A stretch of DNA of 64,000 bases from Phymatolithon calcareum (GCA_977006965.1 OZ345368.1:1240001-1304000), one strand, 5' to 3'. Positions 42,526 through 54,800 are shown, counted from the stretch's first letter. Notes: a model not told the origin generated them from the sequence alone. Numbers and translations are program-made.

Positions 42526-44170
42526 CTAGTGTCTAGTTTACTAACCACCTCAATTGAGGATAAATCCCTCAATTGAGGGGCTTTTTGAAAGCTCAAAAAA
42601 GTATGTACAAAGAATGCGAAACAGAAAGTTCGCGCCAACTTTGGGAAGGCGGGCTTGTGTTCTGCCTGAGGAGTACCCAAACTACGGCCTTAAATGGGCG
42701 TCGTTCGGCGGTAGGAACGAAATTACAATTTTCAGTTAGAAGAAGCGGACCTGCCATGTCACGAGAAAAAGACCCGCGCCGAGTGGTCGGCGCGTCCGTA
42801 CACACTAAGGCAACATCAGTGACCAGTCTCGCAGAGTGTTGCAGGCTCTATGGAGCCTTTTCCAAGTCAAAAAAGGTGAACGACACAGTTCTGGAGGTAC
42901 TATTGAATGAAATCAATGGGCGCGCAAGCACATCGCTTCGCGTGAAATGGGTCCTAGTTCAGAAACTGACTGAGAAAACTAAGATTAAGACACTCAAGAT
43001 TGTTAACATCAAGGCAGGAAAGGTTGACGAAGGTTCTCCGTCCTCTCGAATGCTTGTATCAAGTCCCAGCACGCAGAACTCTGCACCACAAAATCCGGCT
43101 TACAGTACTCGTGGTCGTCCGTCTTCTTCGCCAAATGCCAGTTTATTGTCCCCAGTCGCAACCACAAGCTCTCCAAAACGGCACACAAGCTTCGATACAA
43201 CCCTCAGAAGCTATGGACGCCCTATACCAGGCACTCTCGCCTACGCCATGCAAGGCTCTTGGGACCAGGTGTCGCAAGAGGAAGTAGATGTCATCACATC
43301 CGACCGAGAACCCAACGATATTGCTCATGGGGTGCCATGGTACGAGCGACAAGTTCTATGCCCGATTGGAGGACGAATTCCACGTCAGTTCTGGACAGTT
43401 CGCACTCCACATGGAGATTTTATATCGGAAAATGGTGGTATTGGGCATCACGCGCCCTATGATTGCTTTATGACCATGTTTCCGCAAGGTCACCTTCGAA
43501 AAATAGCAGCATGGACGTCCGCGAAGCTGAAATGAATCGCGCGAAAAGAGACTACGGTCACAGAGCTGATTAAGTTTTTCGGAATCCTCGTCCTCATGAC
43601 AAGATTTGAGTTCAGCGCTAAGACAGATCTATGGCAGACTACCAGGCGATTTGTGTGGTTGACAGCTGGCTTTTATTCTCCGATGCGCATGCAGAGTATC
43701 AGGATCACATGACGCAACGAAGGTATTATGAAGTGCTGGCCGAGCAACTCATCGATAACTCGTTCGATTCGCGTCATACTCGTCGCCGCTCAACCACTCC
43801 TGAACGTATTTTTGTCTCCGGGAGCGGTGTTGGAACCCACTTAACCCCCACGAGAAAGAAAAGGAAGACTGCGGATTGCATGATGACTAATTTTGCTTCG
43901 CAAAAGAACTGCAGGGTCTGCAAAGTCAAGAAGACAACGCTGGTGTGCTCATCATGTAACAGGCTAGAAGGTGCCGCAATATTCATTTGCGGCACGTCTA
44001 CTGGCAGGAATTGCTTCGCGAAGCATGTGGAAGACATCCATGAGCTTGACGCTTTTGATGTGGCCGATAGTGAGTAGCTTTCATGCGCAAAAATTAAATG
44101 ATTTTCGTTACCTCAATTGAGGGAAAAGTGCCCCTCAATTGAGGAAAAATTTCAGTAAACTAGACACTAG
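42526..44170 (+). mobile_element. piggyBac-like element 1, transposase core deleted
   Basis: Inverted termini TGTCTAGTTTACT (42530-42542) and its complement (44154-44166) are flanked by CTAG on both sides, a likely 4-bp target duplication. Inside each end lie two copies of the palindrome CCTCAATTGAGG(GG) (42548-42580; 44111-44144). Fragments of a DDE_Tnp_1_7 (piggyBac) transposase follow in order: PWYERQVLCPIGGRIP and APYDCFMTMFPQGHLRKI (frame 42573-43535), TELIKFFGILVLMTR in another frame, then the C-terminal VDSWLLF, QLIDNSF and a Cys-rich finger CRVCKVKKTTLVCSSC (frame 43631-44077). The central part with the catalytic Asp residues is missing and there are frameshifts, so the element cannot move itself. 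Confidence 0.82.
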
Positions 44171-45253
44171 ACGTTCGATTTTACCAAATTTGCGGTATTC
44201 CTGTGGTAGTCTACAACCATTCGAAACTTTTGACCGAGGCAATAAGAAATTAAACGAGTCCTTTTCGAGATGATTGCCCATCTTTGTAGGCGATTCTTTT
44301 TGAAGATCAGAATTACGGAAAGTGCTCTACGCTCCTTATTTCATCCCCTTTCTTTGATTTTTTGATTTTTGGATAATCTACGTTCTTGGATTTCTATAAC
44401 AGTTTTCAAAATGCAAAGAACGGATCAGAAAGAGGTCTTAAACTGTGCGTTTAAGGAGCTGTCCCGATTTTAGAAGGAACCCTCTGCAGAGGTGTAGGTC
44501 CTTAAGAAAATCCAACTTAGTTTTTTCTCCTCTCCAAGGAATAGGTAATGTAGTGATTTACAACTTATAAAATCCTCATCGCATCAAAATAAACAATCAA
44601 ATTTAAGCTTCCAACTTATTTTTCCTGCATCAGGTTTTAAAAGTCGAAGGTTGATCGGGTTGGGAAGATCATCTGGCCAATAGAACTCAGTTTGAATGAA
44701 AGTAATATGAGCGCTGAAAGTGCTCAATTTCAGATGAACTATTAAATATTTATCGGTCCAAGTTGAAATTTTCTTACGTCAGTTACGTGAAAGCAGCTCG
44801 TGTTTTCTCGCGTCGACAAAAACAAGGGTTATTCCGTAAAATATAAAGTGCGAGAACCCTATTTTCCATTTTCAAAAAAGTTCACGTTTACTGGCAAATT
44901 AAGTAAAAAATTAGAATCTCAGACAGTTTTTCGGCGTTATTGCAAAATGTCATTTTACCGCAACCTTCTAAAGTTCCATTCGTAATTAAGTGGATTTATT
45001 GAGCAGGTACTGGCACCGTTCTAAGCATGCATTTTACTAGCCTCGAAATTTTCCATTTGCCTTAATCAAATTTGCATAGTATCACGTCTATGGCTCGAGC
45101 CACGTCATTCTCTTCTGTAGGGGTCCATGGAGGCGTTCTCGGGATACTGTTGAGTGTTCCAACTGTCCATGCTCCTTGACTGCCCATTTTTTTAAATCAA
45201 TTTCAGTGAGTTCCTAGTGAAGTGACCGGCAAACCATCTTGCGCTTTCGGAAT
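44171..45253. other. AT-rich intergenic sequence
   Basis: No gene or repeat supported. Confidence 0.45.
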
Positions 45254-45348
45254 AGTATCGTTGCGATCAACTGAGGAAGCCTTGCCCATATCTTTGGAAG
45301 TCAGTGGGGCTTTAAATAAACTTGGATTAAAAAAAGTATCGTTGCGAT
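45254..45348 (+). mobile_element. LINE family A, extreme 5' truncation (67-bp copy)
   Basis: Direct repeats AGTATCGTTGCGAT at 45254-45267 and 45335-45348 enclose just 67 bp, which is the last part of the LINE A 3' UTR (GAGGAAGCCTTGCCCATAT, GTGGGGCTTTAAATAAACTT) plus an A-rich tail. Confidence 0.88.
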
Positions 45349-46686
45349 ATCCTTTCTGATTTTCACTGTTGCTTTCGAAACGCGGATTTTATCCGGCGTT
45401 ATATGTGCGGTGCACGCATACCCTGGCCTGATAAACGTTTTGAAAAGCCTGACGCTTTTCTCTGTGCTGTATCCTCTATGGTACTCATGAGCCGCACTTT
45501 TGTGCCTGCGCTGGCTTTCCATTCATTAGCCCCAATTCTACACCCTATTCCGATGCGAAGGTCGAAACCCTTGTTCTGCTGTGGACAAGAAAAGGCGGCG
45601 AGATAATAGTACAGTCCGCTCTTAGGTCAGCAACGAATCGGCTTCCATCTATTCGCAATATATCTGTGTCGGCAAATTACAGGATCCACATTTTCATCTG
45701 CGTCATAGTGCAGCCTTGTTGCAACTCACCGGCATTAGAGCATCTAAAGTCACGTCACTCAAACTTGATTTAAGTTCCCCGCTCCGAATCCCGCATATGC
45801 CAGATAACTGCTATGGCGATGAATATGCGACGACTAGATTTGATAACATCTCAAGCTAGTCGTCATGAGGGCTTGAACATCCCACTCCAACGTTTTCAAA
45901 TAAATCCACTCCCCCCTCCTTCAGCCTCTCAGGCCCCTACCGGAAACCAGCTATAGTGTGAACATAGAGCAGGGAGCATGGAAGAAACTTCCTCTGAACA
46001 GATTAGCTCTATCATTCGCACTACAATGATTCAGTCATGCCTAATCTCCATCTAGAACCGAAGTTCACACTACCGCGCTCAGCATAGAATCCCCTCTATT
46101 GCTGCGAGGGGAGGTGTCCCGCATGGGGACGCAGGAGATAGAAAAGGCACTAAAGAAGCCTATGGCGAATCCACAGTTCCCACATTTCCTACAGTCATAC
46201 TGGTAGCATCTGCGATTCCAATAAATGAGACAGGAACTCAGTCTGATGCCAGGAAGAGGAACAACCCATATACCAGGCCGTGGAGAATGCGAATACTGCT
46301 GAATTGCTTGCTGAAGCATCAAATGTGTTTGTCTGCGTCAATAATCCCATGCGCCAAGAACTGGGAGCAATTCTTGGGTTCTTGGGACCACAAACCCAGT
46401 AACAGCCCTCCAAAAGGGAGCTCAAAACCTACCATAAGAAAACAAAAAAGAAGTGACTAGACAACATTCTCGATTATTTACTTCAACCGGGTAGGCGGGC
46501 GGGCGTAAAGAGAGGGAGAGTTGCTATGCCGCCGAAAAATTGTCGCTCATCGTTAAGAACTTCAAAACTAAGGAAAATCTCTACCATCTAGCACCAGAAC
46601 CAATGCAGCGTACCATACGAAGCCCGAATTGATACCCCGTTCCGCACGCAGACACTGCAGTTCAATACACGTTTGCAATGGCTTAT
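45349..46686. other. Intergenic, transposon debris
   Basis: A block at 46088-46150 resembles 37066-37130. No gene supported. Confidence 0.4.
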
Positions 46687-47787
46687 CTAGCGCGCAGCGG
46701 GCACGGTAACCGAAGTGCTAGACTTTGAAAGAGTCTCATTTTCTGGGCGGTTTTCTGGGCGGTCGGTCTTGGGTCCGGTCTTCGGTGCATGTGCTTTTGA
46801 GTAGCTCTTGTAGAACAGCGCCAAGAACACGGTGGCAGCGCCGATCCATTGCAACATGTTCATGCCATGACGGTACAACAAGTTGGAGATAAAGACTGAG
46901 AGGAACTGGCGAATAGTCATGATAGTGGCGTAGAGCAGTGCGCCGAATTCCTTGATAGTGTACGTAATAGCAAACTGTCCTCCAACTGCGGACGAGGAGA
47001 GAATGAGCATATCGGGGAGGAATTTGGGATACTCACGAATGAACTGGAAGGAGTCCATCATTTTGCCGGAACTTGCCAGGAAGAAGGTGGCCATAATACT
47101 CGAACACATATTAACATAGAGCATTTGGTTGTAAATACTCATGGAGTATCCAGCAAAGAGTTTTTCTTGAAATGTGCTGGTGAATCCGTCAAAACCGAGA
47201 TAGCCAAGCATGAGGACGAGACCGAACCACGAATCAGATCGGTTGGTATTTTTGGCGGTAATATTTCCAGACACTAGGAAAATGGTACATCCAAGAGCGA
47301 CAAATACAGCGACAAGGTATTCGACAACGCGGTACTTCTTGCCAGACATGAAGGTTCCCCAAATCATGACTGGAATCATTTTCGCGCACTTTGCGAGGGT
47401 CTGCGTTGGAAAAGTGACCCATTTCAGCGCCTCGTACTGGCATGATGTGGCGCAGACATTTGATACAGAAATTAGGAAATACTTGTAAAGCGGAGCGCGA
47501 TTACGCAATTCGGATGTGTCACCCTTGCAAGCGAGGATGATGGCAGCAATAAAGGCGGCAAACAGACGATTTGCAAGCACAAGAAGCAACGTGCTGCCAA
47601 AAGTCTTACCAGTCTCGCCTGGTGCTTCCGTACCGTTTGTATACGGCTTGGTCATGATCCGCTCTTGCCATACCGCGTACGCAAGTAGAGAGCCGATGAT
47701 CGATACGCAGCAGAACATAACACGGAATGACGGCAGGTAGCGCCATATGCCAGAACGCGGCGGCTCGACGATTACGGGTGACGACAT
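46687..47787 (-). CDS. UAA-family (SLC35B) nucleotide-sugar transporter
   Basis: 366 residues, single exon, about ten hydrophobic segments and a basic, Pro/Asn-rich cytosolic tail (residues 330-366) of the kind seen in ER/Golgi transporters. The family block LGYLGFDGFTSTFQEKLF, followed by MSIYNQMLYVNM and later FGALLYATIMTIRQF, closely follows plant UDP-galactose/UDP-glucose transporters of the UTr2 type; PAPS transporters (SLC35B2) share part of it. Expected role: antiport of UDP-galactose (or PAPS) into the Golgi or ER lumen, relevant to sulfated galactan cell walls if this is a red seaweed. The substrate cannot be settled from sequence alone. Start at the first Met (MSSPVIVEPP). Confidence 0.9.
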   Translation of the reverse strand: MSSPVIVEPPRSGIWRYLPSFRVMFCCVSIIGSLLAYAVWQERIMTKPYTNGTEAPGETGKTFGSTLLLVLANRLFAAFIAAIILACKGDTSELRNRAPLYKYFLISVSNVCATSCQYEALKWVTFPTQTLAKCAKMIPVMIWGTFMSGKKYRVVEYLVAVFVALGCTIFLVSGNITAKNTNRSDSWFGLVLMLGYLGFDGFTSTFQEKLFAGYSMSIYNQMLYVNMCSSIMATFFLASSGKMMDSFQFIREYPKFLPDMLILSSSAVGGQFAITYTIKEFGALLYATIMTIRQFLSVFISNLLYRHGMNMLQWIGAATVFLALFYKSYSKAHAPKTGPKTDRPENRPENETLSKSSTSVTVPAAR

Positions 47788-48864
47788 TTCTGAGAAAGGC
47801 GGCGATGCTCGCAGAAGTTATGGTTGTGGTACAGAGAGTGATGCTAGTGGATGAGCCAAAATGCCGCGGTGGACTTGGATGAAAGAGCGGCTTAATCTAG
47901 AGAGGCGCTGATCGAGAGCGCAGGCAGTGTGGAGGAAGTGATTAAAACGCAATTCAAGGAAGAGGGCGGACAGATTGGCAGTTCTGGTTGCCGTTGAAAT
48001 TGCGTATCGACTGTACTCTTGTACTGCTCTTCTGGTTGGCGCCACCTACACGGATGCCGTTCGTACCAAACTGGTTGCAGGCGGTCCGCACCGGCGTCCC
48101 GGAAAAGACAATGCCGTCAGAAACGTGGGTAAGATCCAACACGTGTCAGCAAAACCGGCCACGTGGAGCAGTCAAACCGCCACATTACACTCCGCAGATT
48201 ACATCACGGCCTTACAGTCATCTCTCCCTTCATCTCTTTTTCTGCCCTCCAAGTCAGCACGATTCTGCTGTCTACGCAGTCAACAGGCTCAAGACATAAT
48301 TGCCTAACGACTTCCGTTAACGAAACTCGTCCGTTGTCGACCACGCCAGGATCTTTTGCAGCAGAGCGTGCGACCCAAACGCAGCATCTGTGTCCAAACG
48401 CGCTCGCACTGGTACCATTACCAGAATTTGCTTCGGCCAGGGCTGAGATCACAACGAGCATCGTTGAACTGAACAAGCTTTCACGTTGGCCCTGCTCAGA
48501 CACGCGCGAGCAAAAGGTACCGGAGAACCTTAACTTGTTAACATCACGGGTGGCTTGGCAAGGGAGAAGTAACCAATCCGCATCTAGAATCAAAAATACG
48601 CATTACCTGCAGGAATTTGCCACAGCAAACACGAGGATGAACGCGATGCAATTTGAAGTGGACCGGCTTTCCAATTGACTTGGGACAGCAAGCGCGAAAT
48701 CGGAGGTATAAACTCACCCGTCAATGTCTGCAAGCGCCAAAAAATGCTAACTCCATTCATTGCGGACCGGCTTGGAAGAAATCATTTCTAAAGAACGTAA
48801 CTCCCTGTCACAGCTTTCATGTCCGCGGCTACCGCCGACCAGCGAATGATAGTGCATATGTACG
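47788..48864. other. Spacer between the transporter and POP7 genes
   Basis: 1.1 kb; overlapping frames on the plus strand (47975-48678) look like chance. No gene supported. Confidence 0.4.
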
Positions 48865-49570
48865 TCAGATATAATCCTTTGTAGGCGTGAGCGTAATATG
48901 AACGGCGGACTTGCTCCGCTCCTTAGTGACTATCGGCAGCCCCTGTGTTCCTCAAGCACGTGCACGGCAATCGAAATCCATCAAGTTAGTCTTCATCGCC
49001 CTGCTCAATCAAGCAAGGAAATCGCATCTGAGAGCACAAAACTTAACATACCGGAACAAGTGGTTCATAATCATCGTACACAACAACCGTGTCAGTTTGC
49101 ACGTCAAGCACAACCTCTCCCCGCGCTTCATTCTGCACCGCGAGCGCAAGGTCGCAAGCACGTCCGATGGCAGCACCCATGGCGTGCACTGTTGCGCGTC
49201 GATTGGAATCAAGAAGCGTCACGCATCGCGCCTGCAGTGCACGGAACCGTGCAGAACGCGTGACGTAGACATCGCAACGACCGGACTCGCTGCGCATGGG
49301 GACTCGTTTACGCAAACGGTAATGATCCCGAGAGCGGAGAGGCAATTCCCCTGCTGCTTCTACGGGCCTATTCTTCGCTCCCGGTGCTGGTGCTGCTGGA
49401 AATGCAGCAGTCGGCGAGGACTGTTGTGGCAGAAGCACATGCACTTCTTCAACCTTTGCAGATGCTGCGGCAGTGGTTTCATCGTCCGGGCGTCGAGGAC
49501 GCTTACCGAGGGCCGGAGCGTGTGATGGCTGCACGTTTGCTGCATCCATCGTCGCGACCGCCGGTCTCAT
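48865..49570 (-). CDS. POP7: RNase P/MRP subunit POP7/Rpp20-like (Alba fold), two exons
   Basis: Exon 1 ends at 49052 and exon 2 is 48942-48865; the intron (48943-49051, 109 bp) starts GTATGT, ends CACAG and has a GACTAAC branch-like site. The joined protein has 198 residues from the Met at 49570. Residues 1-99 are low complexity. The C-terminal half fits Pop7: DVYVTRSARFRALQARC, HAMGAAIGRACDLALAVQ, VVLDVQTDTVVVYDDYEP, and, only after splicing, SKSAVHITL, the R/K-S-AVHI strand that closes the Alba fold. Family knowledge: Pop7 pairs with Pop6/Rpp25 on the P3 arm of RNase P and MRP RNA, for tRNA and rRNA processing. The frame is open to an upstream Met at 49711, but a TATTATAT element sits there, so I prefer the internal start; the Met at 49549 is also possible. 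Confidence 0.78.
48943..49051 (-). other. Intron of the POP7-like gene
   Basis: 109 bp, phase 0, donor GTATGT, acceptor CACAG on the minus strand. Splicing adds the 25-residue tail with the conserved AVHI strand. Confidence 0.78.
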
Positions 49571-49711
49571 TTGGGCAGAATTGATGACGTTTTTGCTGTT
49601 ATGTTGCCGTACTTCAGCATGCATCTCAATGAGCCCTTTGTTCTGCTCGTCGACGTTGAGACCGATCAGTAGATGCACTAATGATGGATGCACAATTAGT
49701 GCAGTGGGCAT

Positions 49712-50373
49712 ATAATATGTTGAAAGTTTTGAAATATTTCATGATTTTGGAAATACTTTGTCTCTAGAATTAACGGTGCCAGCACCAATACTACTGTGCA
49801 GTAAATTATGTGCACCTACTGTACTACATTTTGGCTGGCGTAATTCTGCAGCACTGGCCTCGAGCTTTGCGTTGACACTCGAGGCGAATAATGCGTTGCT
49901 GGCGCAACGCTGGCAGAGGCGTAGGTAAGTTGACCGACACGACTCGAAGGGGTAGCGCTGTACAATCCAGGATGTTGAACATGTGTTGCTGTTTTTCCCG
50001 TGATCCTCATTCCCGCTTCTCGAGTCCTCTTCGGCTACTCTTCGTACAGCATTGCTAGTGACAACCGTTCCTTTTGCGTCTTTTGCGTCTTTTGCGAAGA
50101 GTTGCTAGACAAACTTTGATTAAAAGTGGTGAATTTTTACAATAACACGAAAGAACAAGGTGATAATGTTGACCGATGGTGAATAAAGCAACCTCGCTGG
50201 GAAGGACATGAAACTGTTTACAATGTAATAACAACCGCCAGGCGCAAGCCCGCGGAAAACGACCTAGCAGAAACAAATGTCAAGGGTGTGAGAAAAAGCA
50301 TTGAAAAGAACGAAGATCAGATCTGACTATGATGGGACGAAGAAGAAGAAATCGTTCAGTCTAAAACAAAGCA
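49712..50373. other. Spacer between POP7-like and Pro/Gln-rich genes
   Basis: No gene. Contains three tandem TTTTGCGTC-like units near 50071-50100 and a small hairpin near 49890-49910. Confidence 0.45.
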
Positions 50374-50760
50374 TTATTTTCGGGGCTTCTGCGCCTGTCC
50401 CCATTTCCACTGCTCTCCGCCCTGTGCCGGAGCTGGGCGCGCGGTGGCGCGTGAGGCGGGTGAGACACGTTGCTGCTGCTGCGTCATGCCCGGTTGTTGC
50501 AGATGAGGGTTTTGAGGGGCATACTGGCTTGTCGGCAACGGTTCCTGGATACGGTAGGTTGCACCCGGGCTGGGACCAAGTACCGGTTGGCTGGCGGCCG
50601 GGGTTGCTTGCACAAACGAACCGAAATGTGACATGGGGAACATGGGCGGTTCAGGATATCCTGCAGGATGTGACGGATAGGCGGGATAGTAGGTCGACGG
50701 ACGGGTGGCAACAGGCGGCGGGTTGGAGCCTGCGTTCTGTTCTTCTCCGTTGCGGTTCAT
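50374..50760 (-). CDS. Pro/Gln-rich low-complexity protein
   Basis: 128 residues from MNRNGEEQNAG. The composition is dominated by Pro, Gln, Tyr, Ala and Ser (STYYPAYPSHPAGYPEPPMF, QYAPQNPHLQQPGMTQQQQ), with a basic tail ending KWGQAQKPRK. It looks wholly disordered, the kind of sequence found in RNA-granule, transcription or splicing factors, but no domain is recognised. The frame is open upstream to 50886; the shorter start gives a more uniform protein. Coding status rests on clean codon bias and an uninterrupted frame. Confidence 0.5.
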   Translation of the reverse strand: MNRNGEEQNAGSNPPPVATRPSTYYPAYPSHPAGYPEPPMFPMSHFGSFVQATPAASQPVLGPSPGATYRIQEPLPTSQYAPQNPHLQQPGMTQQQQRVSPASRATARPAPAQGGEQWKWGQAQKPRK

Positions 50761-51719
50761 GATGAAGGTGAATGGGTGCACAGGGGGAATGGAGATGGTT
50801 TGGGAAAGGTCGAGCGTACTTGTACACAACTCTCGTCGTTGAGGTAGACGTGGTGCTCGTCGAGCAAGTTGCGTGGCGAAGACCAATATTTAATGTACTG
50901 TACAGCGCCGTAAGATTCAAGTGACCTCATACGATATTCATGGTTATTGTCATACGGATGATAGTAATGATGGATGAGCATCAGCATCAAAGATGAAGGT
51001 TGCGAAAGATGTGAGAATATGTTTCACTGATATATCAAATATGCATTTGCACTGCTCAATATGAAAGATTTTTCTCAGAGTTGCTTATTTTTGGAAGTTT
51101 TAGCAGTCTTCTCTCTTCGGTTTTCTTTCAGAAAAAAGATTTCAGAAGCAATTTTCCGAGAATGGAAATATGTTTCTGAAAATGTAGAGTATTTTAAAAT
51201 ACTCATAAGTTCTTATCACATTTTCAAAACGTGGACCAGCAACGGAGAGTGTATCATAAGCATTGATATATCGCGGGGGTAATATTGTGCGATAGAATAT
51301 CAAGCTGCTAGCAGCAAAAAGTGTTTTCTAATAATTTGATATAAAATTATGGGTTTGCGCGCATTGGCCACATGGAATAGTTGCCGTCTGTCGGGTAGAC
51401 CGAGATTTTTCTACGTCCAATGGCGCAAAATGACTCGTTCCAACGCATAATGCAAAGTTGGGTCATCTCCAACGACTGTATTCGTGATAGAGCAGTGCTG
51501 GGAAGCCCCTCGGACGTCCCACGGAACCAGAGTGGGAATGGTCGCACTGGCGGACGACGTATTTCTAGCCTGCCAGTTGTGTCAATGAAATGAGCTGAAG
51601 TAGACACGAACGACCTATTACTGTACCAGATTTCTCATGACGGTGCGACCCGCAGGTAAATGTTGTGCATCGCGAGATGCTGCACTCAGCGCAAAGTGCC
51701 GTTCCTCGTCATCCACATC

Positions 51720-51820
51720 CGGCAGTGCACGATCTTGAATTACCCTTGGGTTGATTTAATAATTGTGATTCTGCAAAAAAATTAAACCGACCCAAGGTAA
51801 TTCAAGGTCATGCACTGCCG
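51720..51820. repeat. Long hairpin (about 40-bp arms, 20-base loop)
   Basis: Left arm 51720-51760 and right arm 51781-51820 are inverted with only a few mismatches (shared core CTTGAATTACC and ATTAAA/TTTAAT ends). Could be a MITE or a small-RNA hairpin precursor. Confidence 0.75.
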
Positions 51821-54800
51821 AAAATACGAAGAAACAATTACATTGTTTCTCCGTAAGCATCCTAGGTTACAATAGTTTCCCAGCATGAAAGATCGTGCAG
51901 TACACAGAACTGTGAAACTGGTATCCAGCGGGAAGTTAATCTTCTGGGCATCGTCGATTGAGATCAACAGGTCCTCCTTCTCGACCAGGGATTTTGATCT
52001 GATTGCTTTTCAATGATTGAGTTCCGTGCCATGATCACTCGGCGGTCCAGTGGCAAAGTGTGTGGAGCAGGGAAGCCCTTAGAACCTCTGCGTACTGTGC
52101 AGTATACAAGGAAGAGGGTAACCTACTGTACAGTAGTTTCAGACCCGGGGCTGTACACACAAGTGTACAAACTTGCTCTGCTGTTACGTAGTGGAAAGAA
52201 ATATCGACCGGTGCCCATGGAGATCATGTTCTATGTAATGCGTTGGCGTAATGAAGGCAAAAGCTCACCCTCGATCAGCACTGTCGGTCCCGTCCCTTCG
52301 ACCGAAGCGCATTGTGTAGCAAATTTTAATTTGTAGTACCTTTAAAAAGGTACTACAGGCAGTAGTTTCCCTGGTTCGTTCCGCCCCCTCGCATCGCTGT
52401 ACGGTATTTCGGACGGTTCTAGTGCGCGTACACTCTCTTCATTATGCATGGACATCGTTCAGTGATCACAGATTTGTGCCAAGCTGTGATTCAAAATGAA
52501 TGCAATGCACAATGAGAAAATGACCAACCGACGCAATTGGAATGGAATTCTACTACCCGCCTGGCTTGTTGACCAACAGTATAGCCCAGGCATTACATGA
52601 TGGGGTTACTGTAACAATGTGCTTCTGATTCACCGCAATTGGATGCACTGTGCCATGGGTATCGACTCTTCGGGAGCCTCGGTGCGCCAATCAGCGCCAA
52701 TCAGCGCCAATCAACGCGACAATGTATCGTCTTGCCCACTGCCAACATGGTCTTCTCTATTGAGAAGAGCGTGCTACTTTGAGTTCGGAAGTTCACGTGC
52801 AGCTTAACCTCCTCCGCTCTCATGTCCTGCAACCGAAGAGGCTATTGGTATGACGGAAGGAAAGCGGAACTAACTAACTGCTTCGTAAAATACTGTCGGC
52901 ACAACGTACAGAATTAACTACAGTATATCAATCACAGCTTCCGTATCATGCATTGGCCATGCCAATGGAAACTCGCATCGAAGCCCATGATTTCATTCCT
53001 TCCTCATTGCTGTGCGAAATGACTTTCTGTACGCCTGCTGCGATGGTACAGTACCAGAAAATCGAACCAAATGAGACCGAAAATCTCGCCAATAATAGCA
53101 TGGAGTAGAATTAACTTAGGCAATCGAGCACACTGCTCGCTCTATTAATGGAAAAGTCAAAATGAATGAATGAGTGAGAAGACAAAGATCTACGTGTGGT
53201 GGCGACACTCACCAGACGTAACGTTACGACTTTCAAGCCACGAGCAATTGTAACGTTTCTCTACGTTTTGCATTTTTTTCTGATTTTGCCCCTTCTGTCA
53301 AGTAGAGACCTTGTGGTCCAACAGCGTTTATACCTCAAGCTTATAGACCTTGTGGTTCTATAAATATTCTTCCCCAGGTACTGTAGCTCCAGATATGTCG
53401 ATAACACAATAGTAAAATTCTCTCACTCTCTTACCCGCCTCGGGCTCAAATACCGCCACTTCTGAACTCCACTCGGTTATTGAGCCCGGATCGGACAATG
53501 ATGGCGACCCCAATTTCTGTCTTTCCTTAGTGCAAAAATGAAGCATCTCATTCCACCACCTTCTCATTGTTCAGATATCAAACTTCGTTTGCCCATTGCA
53601 ACGTATGTGCCTATACTTTAGAGACTACTTTGCTCAAATCGCTACATCTTGCATATTCAGTTATATGAAACTATTTTGCTCTCCGTTTTCGCTGTCACAG
53701 ATTGCGAAAACATGCGTACGCCAGTCCCCGATGAACTCTATTTTTAACTACTTAGGCTTGCTTTCTGGGTGCACTCATCTTCTTCGTCATAAACCATGAT
53801 AATACGGTCCCATGAACAAGTGAACTGCTTCGTGGTTTCATAAAGAGCCACCCTTCTGCGGGCTTGATCGAAATGCGCTCTCCTTTTCGTAATCTCCAGA
53901 TGATCTCGTGGTATCTTTTTCGCTCATACTGCCGGTTTTCTACTTCTCTTTAACCTCAGATAAGGTTCATAATCGATCGCTGGAATTCGGGGACTGAAAG
54001 TGCATTCCGCGGAAATGTAAGAACGCCGCTTGTGGCAAGCTGAAACGTGCTTGTCTCCCTCCTGGGAACCAACCCGACGATTGGCATTAGCTACACGCAA
54101 ATGTCCCGCAGTCAACTCTCCAGCGTCTCGTGGCAATGCACAGTGACGGCCAGCCCGCGTACTGTGACAGGGTCGATTGTAGATCTTTCAGAACGCCTCT
54201 ATTTTTGGCGATTGCGCGCTTTACGATGTCCCACCAAGCGCTTCGATGGAGCCGGTCGGTAACCTCATCGGTGACATAACTGAGCCCCGGTGAAGGTGTC
54301 TTCTGTCACTGCTTGAATCATCTCGCCACGACGCTGACTTTTCCATCAAGGATTCCTCGCGCAGATCATCTGCAATGGACAGCGCCTCAAAACTCAAAAT
54401 TCTGTTTCCAATCATATGGAATGGATTGTCGGATGCGATTGTCTCGGCAGTGAACGCCAGAAACCAAACTCATCGCCATTGTTTAATTACGGTTTGACGG
54501 CTATTTGGGCATTCGGCAATGCAGTCAACAGGGCTCTACGGACTCTGTGTCGCCTGCGCCGATATGCAGAGCAAAAATTGGGAGCGGAACGGGACAAAGA
54601 TGACGGTGAAGAATAGCTACATTATAGGTCAAAAATGCTAGCGCTCACATTCGCTTGCTGTTCCACGTGACATTGGCCACAAAACATTGAAGTGCTGCAC
54701 TTGCTTGTGTCGTGCGTAATCCATCGCGAGCTTCATGGCTAGCACAGCAGCCCCAGTACAATTGCGTAAGGGGGCGTGAACAAAGGCAAGACGGAATCGT

